Assembly (NCBI GenBank): GCA_017744365.1
Contig: JAGIBL010000001.1
Location: forward strand, 496,001 to 560,000
Direction: 5' to 3'
DNA length: 64,000 nt
Origin: Nocardioidaceae bacterium
GTDB lineage: Bacteria; Actinomycetota; Actinomycetes; Propionibacteriales; Nocardioidaceae
A program made the translations under genes and the position numbers. Under the pieces are notes generated by a model, which was given only the letters and a program-made list of their open reading frames with translations, did no database searches and had not been told where the DNA came from. Positions 31,537 to 39,215 of the stretch are shown piece after piece (within the stretch, counting starts at the first letter, position 1; every line of letters starts with the position of its first letter).

Positions 31537-32136
31537 GTGACCGAGTCCCCCGCGAGCCCCCAGCGCCGCGTCCTCATCGCCGAGGACGAGGCGCTGATCC
31601 GTCTCGACCTCGCCGAGATGCTCGCCGAGGAGGGCTTCGAGGTGGTCGCCGCGGTCGAGGACGGGGCCCAGGCGGTCGCGAAGGCCGAGGAGCTCCGGCC
31701 GGACCTGGTCATCCTGGACGTGAAGATGCCGGTGCTCGACGGCATCGCCGCGGCCGAGCGGATCGCCTCCCAGCGGATCGCCCCGGTGGTGATGCTGACC
31801 GCCTTCAGCCAGCGCGACCTGGTCGAGCGCGCCCGCGACGCCGGCGCGATGGCCTACCTGGTGAAGCCGTTCGGCAAGTCCGACCTGACCCCCGCCATCG
31901 AGATGGCGGTCAGCCGCTTCGCCGAGCTGCAGCTGCTCGAGTCCGAGGTCGCGGACCTGTCCGAGCGCCTGGAGACGCGCAAGGTCGTGGACCGCGCCAA
32001 GGGCGTGCTGCAGGAGAAGCTCGGTCTTTCCGAACCGGACGCGTTCCGCTGGATCCAGAAGACCGCCATGGACCTGCGGCTGTCCATGCGCGAGGTGGCC
32101 GACGGCGTGGTCGAGCACGGCGTCGAGCCGCGCTGA
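31537..32136 (+). CDS. pdtaR: ANTAR-domain response regulator, PdtaR type
   Basis: 199 residues from GTG 31537, with TACCCT (31524-31529) 7 nt upstream: leaderless. Receiver domain with acidic pair AEDEALIRLDL, phosphoacceptor Asp61 in LVILDVKMP, Thr in MLTAFSQ and Lys in YLVKPFGKSDL. A helical linker leads to the C-terminal ANTAR RNA-binding domain (VVDRAKGVLQEKLGLSEPDAFRWIQKTAM in parts). It closely resembles mycobacterial PdtaR (Rv1626), which acts after phosphorylation by the kinase PdtaS by binding RNA hairpins. No PdtaS-like kinase is in the window. Confidence 0.92.
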   Translation: MTESPASPQRRVLIAEDEALIRLDLAEMLAEEGFEVVAAVEDGAQAVAKAEELRPDLVILDVKMPVLDGIAAAERIASQRIAPVVMLTAFSQRDLVERARDAGAMAYLVKPFGKSDLTPAIEMAVSRFAELQLLESEVADLSERLETRKVVDRAKGVLQEKLGLSEPDAFRWIQKTAMDLRLSMREVADGVVEHGVEPR

Positions 32137-32137
32137 C

Positions 32138-32165
32138 CGAAACAGGGGACGTTCGTCCCGTTTCG
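32138..32165 (+). terminator. Hairpin after pdtaR
   Basis: CGAAAC (32138-32143) pairs with GTTTCG, and GGGACG with CGTCCC, separated by an AG bulge and a TT loop. It starts one base after the stop codon region and ends in TTTCGTC. Probable transcription terminator between pdtaR and the liv operon. Confidence 0.7.
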
Positions 32166-32320
32166 TCACACCCGACACGCCCGGCACGGTGGCTTGCGTC
32201 ACAACTTTGCAACGGTGGTGATCCGAGGCCGAGGAGCGCCCCGCAGCCGTTTCTCTGGTGCTAGCGTCCCCCAAAACCGTGATCGTGCTCGATCGCATCC
32301 ACCCCGATAGCGGAGGAAAG

Positions 32321-33451
32321 ATGATCCGTTCCAACAAGTCCGTGCGTCGCATCGTCGCACTGGCCGGCGTCGCCGCGCTGAGCCTGACCGCCGCCTGTGG
32401 TTCGTCCGACGACGGCGACAAGAGCAGCAGCGGGGGCAAGAGCGACCTCTGCGGCAAGAACATCGCGTTCCTGGGAGCCCTGACCGGCGACGCGGGTGCG
32501 CTCGGCCAGAACATGGTCAACGGCATCGAGCTGGCGCTCAAGGAGTACAACGACAAGAACGCCGACTGCAAGATCAACCTCAAGAAGTTCGACTCGCAGG
32601 GAAGCCCCGACACCGCGCCGGGTCTGGCGACCCAGATCGTCAACGACGACTCCATCTTCGGCCTCGTCGGCCCGGGCTTCTCGGGTGAGTCGCTGGCCAC
32701 CGGCAAGACCTTCTTCGAGGCCGGTCTGCCGTCGATCTCCCCGTCGGCCACCAACGTGACCATCACCCAGCAGGGCTGGTCCACCTGGCACCGCGTGATC
32801 GGCAACGACGACGCGCAGGGCAAGGCGGACGCCAAGTACCTGACCACCACCGCCGGTGCCAAGAAGGTCTTCGTGATCGACGACGGCCAGGACTACAGCA
32901 AGGGCCTCGCCGGCACGGTCAAGACCGCGCTGGGCTCGGCACTCGCCGACTCCGACCAGATCTCCGTCGGCCAGACCGACATGTCGGCCGCGGTCACCAA
33001 GGTCAAGGCCTCCGGTGCGGACGCGGTCTTCTACGGCGGCTACTACACCGAGGCGGGCCTGCTCGCCAAGGCGCTGCGCCAGGGTGGCTTCAAGGGCACC
33101 TTCATGTCGGGTGACGGTTCCGAGGACCCGAACTTCGTGAAGGTCGCCGGCGCTGCCGCTGCCGAGGGCGCGGTCCTCTCCGCTCCCGCCGGTCCGGCCC
33201 CGTCGGGCTTCGGTGCGACCGGCCTGTACGCCACCCAGGCGTACGACGCGACGAACATCTTCCTGGCCGCGGTCAAGGACGGGAAGTCCAGCGCGAAGGA
33301 CATCAACGACTTCATCGGCAGCTTCACCGGTGACGGTGTCAGCGGCCCGGTCGCCTTCGACGACAAGGGCGACATCAAGGAGTCGAAGATCTACGCGTAC
33401 TTCGTCAAGGGCGGCAAGCTGGACGTCGACAACCCCACCGCGATGGAGTGA
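32321..33451 (+). CDS. livK: Branched-chain amino acid ABC transporter, substrate-binding lipoprotein
   Basis: 376 residues from ATG 32321 with GGAGG 5 nt upstream. Lipobox LTAAC gives lipidated Cys26, followed by a Ser/Gly/Lys-rich linker. The periplasmic-binding fold type I is evident in KNIAFLGALTGDAGALGQN, GIELALKEYND, FGLVGPGFSGES and the GVSGPVAFDDKGD end. First gene of livK-livH-livM-livG-livF. A 184-nt upstream region carries a possible -10 TAGCGT (32262-32267). Ligand could be Leu/Ile/Val or another amide-type solute. Confidence 0.93.
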   Translation: MIRSNKSVRRIVALAGVAALSLTAACGSSDDGDKSSSGGKSDLCGKNIAFLGALTGDAGALGQNMVNGIELALKEYNDKNADCKINLKKFDSQGSPDTAPGLATQIVNDDSIFGLVGPGFSGESLATGKTFFEAGLPSISPSATNVTITQQGWSTWHRVIGNDDAQGKADAKYLTTTAGAKKVFVIDDGQDYSKGLAGTVKTALGSALADSDQISVGQTDMSAAVTKVKASGADAVFYGGYYTEAGLLAKALRQGGFKGTFMSGDGSEDPNFVKVAGAAAAEGAVLSAPAGPAPSGFGATGLYATQAYDATNIFLAAVKDGKSSAKDINDFIGSFTGDGVSGPVAFDDKGDIKESKIYAYFVKGGKLDVDNPTAME

Positions 33452-33480
33452 CACTCGATCGCTGGCAGAACTGAAAAGGG

Positions 33481-33510
33481 CTGCGGCCGGAGGGCGACCT
33501 CCGGCCGCAG
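33481..33510 (+). terminator. Perfect hairpin between livK and livH, likely attenuator
   Basis: CTGCGGCCGGAGG (33481-33493) and its exact complement (33498-33510) form a 13-bp stem with loop GCGA, preceded by GAAAAGG. Located 30 nt after livK and 13 nt before the livH ribosome site. It probably stops part of transcription or protects the livK mRNA, so that the binding protein outnumbers the membrane subunits. Confidence 0.8.
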
Positions 33511-33537
33511 CCAGGTCAGAACGGGGGAGGGACTTCC

Positions 33538-34554
33538 TTGGACTTCGGAGCACTGTTCGGCAGCTTCGACAACTTCGCGAGCTTCACCATGGGTGGGCTC
33601 GTTTTCGGCGCCATCTACGCTCTCATCGCACTGGGCTACACGATGGTCTACGGCGTGCTGCAGCTCATCAACTTCGCCCACTCCGAGGTCTTCATGTACG
33701 GGACCTTCGCCGTGGCCTGGACGTTCGTCCTGCTGCACGGCACGGGTGACGCCAACTGGAGCCTGGGCAAGGCTCTCCCGATCCTCCTGGTCGCGCTGGT
33801 CGCGGCCATGCTCGCGTCCGCCGCGATCGCCTTGGTGCTCGAACGCGTCGCCTACCGACCACTCATCAACAAGAACGCACCCAAGCTCATCGCGCTGATC
33901 TCGGCGATCGGTGCCTCCTTCGCCCTGTCCGAGGCGATGGGTCTGCGCGACCGGTTCGCGAAGTGGCTGGGCGTCGACGACAACCTGGCCAACTACGTCT
34001 CGCCGAAGAAGGCGCGCGACGTCTACACCAACCCGGTGACGATCGAGCCGCACAAGCTCTTCGAGGTCGGCGGCTACAACGTGACCGACGTCGACCTAGT
34101 CATCGTCCTGGCCGCGCTGGTGATGATGTTCGCGCTCGACCAGTTCGTCCGCCGTACCCGCTTCGGGCGCGGCATCCGCGCCGTCGCGCAGGACCCGGAG
34201 TCCGCGGCGCTCATGGGCGTCAACTCCACGCGCGTGGTCCAGGTGACCTTCCTGATCGGCGGTCTGATGGCCGGCGTCGCCGCGACCCTCTACATGATGA
34301 AGATCGGCGCGACCCGGCAGAGTGCCGGGTTCCTGCTCGGCGTCAAGGCATTCACCGCGGCCGTCATGGGCGGCATCGGCAACCTCCGCGGCGCCCTCCT
34401 CGGTGGCCTGGTCCTCGGCGTCATGGAGAGCTGGGGCGCCGCGATCTGGGGCAACGAGTGGCGTGACGTCGTGGCGTTCATCCTGCTGGTCCTCATCCTG
34501 CTGGTCCGGCCCTCCGGCCTGCTGGGCGAGGCCCTCGGAAAGGCGCGTGCATGA
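33538..34554 (+). CDS. livH: Branched-chain amino acid ABC transporter permease
   Basis: 338 residues from TTG 33538, preceded by GGGGGAGGG with proper spacing; no ATG or GTG fits the conserved start FTMGGLVFGAIYALIALGYT. Family blocks MVYGVLQLINFAHSEVFM, GRGIRAVAQDPESAALMGVN and KAFTAAVMGGIGNLRGALLGG are present. It includes an insertion of ~45 residues between helices (DRFAKWLGVDD to NVTDVD). Overlaps livM in ATGA. Confidence 0.94.
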   Translation: MDFGALFGSFDNFASFTMGGLVFGAIYALIALGYTMVYGVLQLINFAHSEVFMYGTFAVAWTFVLLHGTGDANWSLGKALPILLVALVAAMLASAAIALVLERVAYRPLINKNAPKLIALISAIGASFALSEAMGLRDRFAKWLGVDDNLANYVSPKKARDVYTNPVTIEPHKLFEVGGYNVTDVDLVIVLAALVMMFALDQFVRRTRFGRGIRAVAQDPESAALMGVNSTRVVQVTFLIGGLMAGVAATLYMMKIGATRQSAGFLLGVKAFTAAVMGGIGNLRGALLGGLVLGVMESWGAAIWGNEWRDVVAFILLVLILLVRPSGLLGEALGKARA

Positions 34555-35738
34555 TGGCGGGCATGGGAAGCATCAGCGCCCGGTGGGACCGGGTGGTCGA
34601 CCGGTACAACGCCCAGCCGAAGATCGTGAAGATCCTCTGGGTCACGCTGCTGCTGGTGATCGCGTACGCGATGCCGTTGCTGCGGCCGCCGATCATCACC
34701 ACCAACAGCATCGACTTCGGCACGGTGATGTTCCGGGTGATCGCGTTCGCTCTGGTGGCGCTCGGGCTCAACATCGTCATCGGGTACGCCGGCCTGCTCG
34801 ACCTCGGGTACGTCGGCTTCTACGCGGTCGGTGCCTACACGACGGCTGTGCTCACCGTGGAGCACGGCAGCTGGCCGTTCTTCCTGGCGCTGCCCCTGGC
34901 GATCGTCGTCACGATGATCAGCGGGGTGATCCTGGGAGCACCGACCCTGCGCGTGCGTGGTGACTACCTGGCCATCGTCACGCTCGGGTTCGGAGAGATC
35001 ATCCGGATCAGCGTGAACAACATCGAGTGGGTCGGCGCTGCCGCCGGCATCAAGAACATCCCGCACCCGACCGGCATCGGCGCCAAGCCGGAGCCGCCGT
35101 TCAAGCAGGGCGGGCTGTTCGAGATCCCGCGGCTGGAGTGGAACGGGCTGGTGCCGTCGTTCGACACCGAGCACAAGAGCGCGTTCCTCGCCTTCGGCTC
35201 GCGCGACGCGGTCCCGTACTACTGGCTGATCCTGACGGTGCTGATCCTGGTGCTCATCGGTGACCGCCTGGTCAAGGCGAGCCGGGTCGGCCGGGCCTGG
35301 GAGGCGACCCGCGAGGACGAGGACGCTGCCGAGCTGATGGGCGTGCCGACCTTCAAGTACAAGCTGATGGCCTTCGCGCTGGGCGCCTCGATCGGCGGCC
35401 TGTCCGGGTCGTTCTACGCCAGCAGCCAGGCCGGCTACATCAATCCGCAGAGCTTCCCGCTGCTGCTCTCGATGCTCTTCGTCGCGGCGGTCATCGTGGG
35501 TGGCTCCGGCAACCGCTGGGGAGCCATCGCCGGTGGTGCGCTGGTGGCCTACCTGCCCGAGCGGTTCCGCGACTTCGCCGACTACCGGCTGCTCGTGTTC
35601 GGGCTCGCGCTGACGGTGCTCGCCGTCTGGCGCCCGGAGGGCCTGCTGCCACCGCGGCAGACCAGACGGGCCAAGGCGGCCGAGGCCGAGATCGACGCGC
35701 TGGAGGAAGGCGACCTCGAGGAGACCCCGAATGTCTGA
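34551..35738 (+). CDS. livM: Branched-chain amino acid ABC transporter permease
   Basis: 395 residues, ATG 34551. Second permease: LNIVIGYAGLLDLGYVGFYAVGAY (in parts), LRVRGDYLAIVTLGFGEIIR, GRAWEATREDEDAAELMGV and FAASIGGLSGSFYAS-type block ALGASIGGLSGSFYASSQ are family signatures. N-terminal ~35 residues are cytoplasmic and charged. Overlaps livH by 4 nt and livG by 8 nt, so translation is coupled across the operon. Confidence 0.94.
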   Translation: MMAGMGSISARWDRVVDRYNAQPKIVKILWVTLLLVIAYAMPLLRPPIITTNSIDFGTVMFRVIAFALVALGLNIVIGYAGLLDLGYVGFYAVGAYTTAVLTVEHGSWPFFLALPLAIVVTMISGVILGAPTLRVRGDYLAIVTLGFGEIIRISVNNIEWVGAAAGIKNIPHPTGIGAKPEPPFKQGGLFEIPRLEWNGLVPSFDTEHKSAFLAFGSRDAVPYYWLILTVLILVLIGDRLVKASRVGRAWEATREDEDAAELMGVPTFKYKLMAFALGASIGGLSGSFYASSQAGYINPQSFPLLLSMLFVAAVIVGGSGNRWGAIAGGALVAYLPERFRDFADYRLLVFGLALTVLAVWRPEGLLPPRQTRRAKAAEAEIDALEEGDLEETPNV

Positions 35739-36528
35739 GAACGCGACGCCGCGCAAGGCACTGCTCGAGGTCGACGACGTCACCATCCGGTTCGGTGGCC
35801 TGACGGCGCTGGACTCGGTGAGCTTCGACATCAAGGAAGGCGAGATCCTCGGCCTGATCGGCCCCAACGGCGCCGGCAAGACCACCTGCTTCAACGTGAT
35901 GACCGGGGTCTACCAGGCCACCTCCGGGCACGTCCGCTTCGACGGCACCGTGCTGCGCAAGCTCAAGCGGCACAAGATCACCAAGCTCGGGATGGCCCGC
36001 ACGTTCCAGAACATCCGGCTGTTCAAGTCGATGACCGTCCTGGACAACGTGATGGTCGGCGCCGACGCGCACAGCAAGGTGAGCTTCTTCGACGCGCTGT
36101 TCCGGACGCCCCGGCACCGTCGTACGGAGGCCGAGGCACTGGCCCGGGCCAAGGACCTGCTCAAGATCGTCGGGATCACCGCGCGGCACGACGAGCTCGC
36201 CGCGAACCTCTCGTACGGCGACCAGCGCCGTCTCGAGATCGCCCGCGCGATGGCGACCGGCCCCAAGCTGCTCTGCCTCGACGAGCCGGCGGCCGGCTTC
36301 AACCCGGCCGAGAAGCAGCGGCTCATGCAGCTGATCCGCCGGGTCCGCGACGAGGGCTACACGGTCCTGCTCATCGAGCACGACATGCGCCTGGTCATGG
36401 GCGTGACCGACCGGATCGTGGTGCTCGAGTTCGGCAAGAAGATCGCCGAGGGCACCCCGGCCGAGATCCGTGACAACCCGGCCGTGATCGCGGCCTACCT
36501 GGGAGTGGACGAAGACGATGCTTCTTGA
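35731..36528 (+). CDS. livG: Branched-chain amino acid ABC transporter ATPase
   Basis: 265 residues, ATG 35731. Walker [10 protein letters not shown], LivG-type [20 protein letters not shown], signature [14 protein letters not shown], Walker [15 protein letters not shown]-loop LIEHDM and C-terminal [10 protein letters not shown]. Pairs with LivF to power uptake. The 3' end overlaps livF by 11 nt. Confidence 0.95.
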   Translation: MSENATPRKALLEVDDVTIRFGGLTALDSVSFDIKEGEILGLIGPNGAGKTTCFNVMTGVYQATSGHVRFDGTVLRKLKRHKITKLGMARTFQNIRLFKSMTVLDNVMVGADAHSKVSFFDALFRTPRHRRTEAEALARAKDLLKIVGITARHDELAANLSYGDQRRLEIARAMATGPKLLCLDEPAAGFNPAEKQRLMQLIRRVRDEGYTVLLIEHDMRLVMGVTDRIVVLEFGKKIAEGTPAEIRDNPAVIAAYLGVDEDDAS

Positions 36529-37237
36529 GGTCCAGGGCCTGTGCGTGAACTACGGGCACATCGAGGCCATCCGTGACATCACCTTCGGCGTCGAGGAAGG
36601 CACCGTCGCCACCCTGATCGGGGCGAACGGCGCCGGCAAGACGACCACGCTGAAGACCATCTCGGGGCTGCGCAAGGTCCGGGCCGGGCAGATCCTCTTC
36701 GACGGCAAGGACATCACCCAGCTGCCGCCGTACGAGCGCGTGCTCATGGGTCTGAGCCAGTCGCCCGAGGGCCGCGGCGTCTTTCCCGGGATGACCGTCC
36801 GGGAGAACCTCGACATGGGTGCCTTCGTCCGCAAGGACGTGAAGACGGCGGCGTACCAGCAGGACCTGGACCGGGTCTACGACCTGTTCCCGCGGCTCAA
36901 GGAGCGCCAGGGCCAGGCGGCCGGCAGCATGTCGGGCGGCGAGCAGCAGATGCTCGCCATCGGGCGGGCGCTGATGGCCAAGCCGCGGCTGGTGCTGCTC
37001 GACGAGCCGTCGATGGGGCTGGCGCCCAAGCTGATCCAGCAGATCTTCTCGATCATCAGCGAGATCAACGCCCAGGGCACCACCGTGCTGCTCGTCGAGC
37101 AGAACGCCGCCCAGGCGCTGAAGCGGGCGCACACCGCGCACATCCTGGAGACCGGCGAGATCGTCCGCTCCGGAACGGGTCACGAGCTCGCCGGCGACGA
37201 TGCCGTCAAGGCGGCTTATCTCGGTGGGGACGTGTAA
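36518..37237 (+). CDS. livF: Branched-chain amino acid ABC transporter ATPase
   Basis: 239 residues, ATG 36518. Walker A GANGAGKTT, LivF-type SQSPEGRGVFPGMTV, signature MSGGEQQMLAIGRAL, Walker B LVLLDEPSMGLAP and H-loop LVEQNA. Last gene of the operon; its stop is 4 nt from the stop of convergent DUF554, leaving no room for a separate terminator. Confidence 0.95.
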   Translation: MLLEVQGLCVNYGHIEAIRDITFGVEEGTVATLIGANGAGKTTTLKTISGLRKVRAGQILFDGKDITQLPPYERVLMGLSQSPEGRGVFPGMTVRENLDMGAFVRKDVKTAAYQQDLDRVYDLFPRLKERQGQAAGSMSGGEQQMLAIGRALMAKPRLVLLDEPSMGLAPKLIQQIFSIISEINAQGTTVLLVEQNAAQALKRAHTAHILETGEIVRSGTGHELAGDDAVKAAYLGGDV

Positions 37238-37241
37238 CGGC

Positions 37242-38018
37242 TCAGCGGAACTGCACCACCAGCTCGGTCAACAGCGGTGCCACCAGGAGCGCCGGCAGCA
37301 GGTCGCCGACCTTCACCTGCTTGATGTTGAGCAGGCGCAGCGCCACGCCCACCAGCAGCAGCCCGCCGGTGGCGGTGAGCGCGGCCAGGTGCGCGTCCGG
37401 CAAGAAGTCCCCGACCGCGGCGCCCACGGCGGTGAGCCCGCCCTGGACCACCACCAGGGTGACCACGCTCGCGGCCACGCCCCAGCCGAAGGCGGCGGCG
37501 AAGGCGATCGAGGCGAAGCCGTCGAGGGCCGACTTGAGCAGCAGCTGGTCTGCACCACGCCCGAGGCCCTCGGTGATCGAGCCGAGGATGGTCAGCGGGC
37601 CCACGCAGAAGACCAGCGAGGCGGTCACGAACCCCTGGATGAACCGCTCCCGGGCGGCATGGTCGCCCGCTGAGCCGGCGGCGCCGTCCGAGGAGCCACG
37701 CGCCGTGAGCCGGCGCTGGAGGAGGTCGCCGAGCCCCTCCAGGCGGTCCTCGAGCCGCGCCAGCGAACCCACGATCGCCCCGACCAGCAAGGCGCCCAGG
37801 ACGATCAACATGGGGGCGGAGTCGCCGACCGCACGGCTCAGCGACCGGTCGTTGACGGCCACCGCCGAGGTGCCCGCGATGAGCAGGGTGACCAGGCCGA
37901 GCCCGTCGGTGACCACCGTGCGCGTTCGCTCGGGCAAGCGGTGCCCGACCAGAGCGCCGATGCCGCTGCCGAGGAGGACCGTGGTCGCGTTGACGACGGT
38001 GCCGGTGCCGATGAACAC
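37242..38018 (-). CDS. DUF554 membrane protein
   Basis: 258 residues, GTG 38018. Hydrophobic throughout with the family start GTGTVVNATTVLLGSGIGALVG, the block FVTASLVFCVGPLTILGSI and C-terminal ATGGLLLVGVALRLLNIKQVKVGDLLPALL (in parts). DUF554 proteins (YdfK type) are predicted transporters or channels without firm function. Convergent to the liv operon. Confidence 0.88.
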   Translation of the reverse strand: MFIGTGTVVNATTVLLGSGIGALVGHRLPERTRTVVTDGLGLVTLLIAGTSAVAVNDRSLSRAVGDSAPMLIVLGALLVGAIVGSLARLEDRLEGLGDLLQRRLTARGSSDGAAGSAGDHAARERFIQGFVTASLVFCVGPLTILGSITEGLGRGADQLLLKSALDGFASIAFAAAFGWGVAASVVTLVVVQGGLTAVGAAVGDFLPDAHLAALTATGGLLLVGVALRLLNIKQVKVGDLLPALLVAPLLTELVVQFR

Positions 38019-38143
38019 CGCAGCACACTAGCGATATGACGACTGATCTAGTGCGAACTGGTGCAAGCGGCGTAGTGTGACGCCCGCCGGGGGGAGCGGC
38101 GTTCGATTCGATCGAGTCACCGTTTTGGGGGACAGGAGGCACG

Positions 38144-38728
38144 ATGTCGCGTCACGGCCTGGAGATCCGTGACGCCCGCCCGGAGGACGCGGCCGAGTTG
38201 CTGCGCCTGTGGGACGAGGCGTCCAGTGGAAGCTCCGAGCAGCCGGCGGCCCGGCCCGTCGACGACGCGGTCGCGGCGCTGGCCCAGCTCGCCGCCGACC
38301 CGGACGAGCGATTCCTGGTCGGCTTCCACGCCGGCACCCTGGTGGCCGCGCTGCACCTGCGCCGCGCGGTGATGAGCCCGCTGCACGCGGACATGGCGGT
38401 GCACACGTCGTACCTGCTGGTCCGGCCCGACCACCGCAAGCACGGCTACGCCCGGGCGCTGCTGGACGCGGCGTCCAGCTGGGCGGAGGAGAAGGACGTC
38501 GCGCACATCACCGCGATCACCTCGAGCCGCTCGCGCGACACCAACCGGTTCCTGGCGCGGCTCGGCTTCGCCCCCGTCGCGACGATCCGGGTGGTGAACA
38601 CCGGGATGCTGCGCCGCCGGCTGACCCCCGAGGCGATCCGCGCCGTGGACGCGCGCCGCAACCTCGGCCGGGTGCTGGCCCAGCGCCGCAGCATCCAGCG
38701 CCGCGCGCTGGCCAACGAGTCCGACTAG
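38144..38728 (+). CDS. GNAT-family N-acetyltransferase
   Basis: 194 residues, ATG 38144 with AGGAGG 5 nt upstream. N-terminal GLEIRDARPEDAAELLRLWDEA and acetyl-CoA site SYLLVRPDHRKHGYARALLDAA (V-x-P-x-x-R-x-x-G-x-A) define a GNAT fold; RFLARLGFAPVATIRV is the usual end. The basic C-terminal tail (DARRNLGRVLAQRRSIQRRAL) is an addition. Substrate unknown. TAGTGT at 38074-38079 is a possible -10. Confidence 0.88.
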   Translation: MSRHGLEIRDARPEDAAELLRLWDEASSGSSEQPAARPVDDAVAALAQLAADPDERFLVGFHAGTLVAALHLRRAVMSPLHADMAVHTSYLLVRPDHRKHGYARALLDAASSWAEEKDVAHITAITSSRSRDTNRFLARLGFAPVATIRVVNTGMLRRRLTPEAIRAVDARRNLGRVLAQRRSIQRRALANESD

Positions 38729-38745
38729 CCGGACCAGCGGCGTGC

Positions 38746-39159
38746 CTAGCGCCGCGGCTCGACCAGGGCGCAGGTGATCCGCGAGGTGCAGATCCGGCGC
38801 CCCTGCTCGTCGGTGATGACGATCTCGTAGGCCGCCGAGGTCCGCCCGAGGTGGATCGCGGTCGCGGTCCCGGTGAGCAGCCCGCTGGTCGCCGAGCGGT
38901 GGTGGGTGGCGTTGATGTCCACGCCCACCGGCACCCGCTCCGGGGCGGCGTGCAGCCCGGAGCCGATCGAGCCGAGGGTCTCGGCGAGCACCACCGAGGC
39001 GCCGCCGTGCAGCAGCCCGAACGGCTGGGTGTTCCCCTCGACCGGCATCGTCGCGACCACACGCTCGGGAGAGATCTCGACCAGCTCGATCCCCATCTTC
39101 TCGTTGAGCTTGCCCATGCCCTCGGGCAGCGCGGCCAGGTACGCCTCGATGTCGGTCAT
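38746..39159 (-). CDS. Hotdog-fold thioesterase, PaaI/YdiI type
   Basis: 137 residues, ATG 39159. EGNTQPFGLLHGGASVVLAET contains the HGG and acidic catalytic residue of the hotdog acyl-CoA thioesterases (4HBT/PaaI); GVDINATHHRSATSGLL and VCTSRITCAL-type end (RICTSRITCALVEP) agree. Likely hydrolyses an aromatic or DHNA-type CoA ester; the exact substrate is not shown by sequence or neighbours. Convergent with the GNAT gene, divergent from polA. Confidence 0.88.
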   Translation of the reverse strand: MTDIEAYLAALPEGMGKLNEKMGIELVEISPERVVATMPVEGNTQPFGLLHGGASVVLAETLGSIGSGLHAAPERVPVGVDINATHHRSATSGLLTGTATAIHLGRTSAAYEIVITDEQGRRICTSRITCALVEPRR

Positions 39160-39215
39160 GCAGGCATTCTGGCCGACCGGCCAAGGTGTCCGTGCCGGGG
39201 GATAGGGTCACGAAC

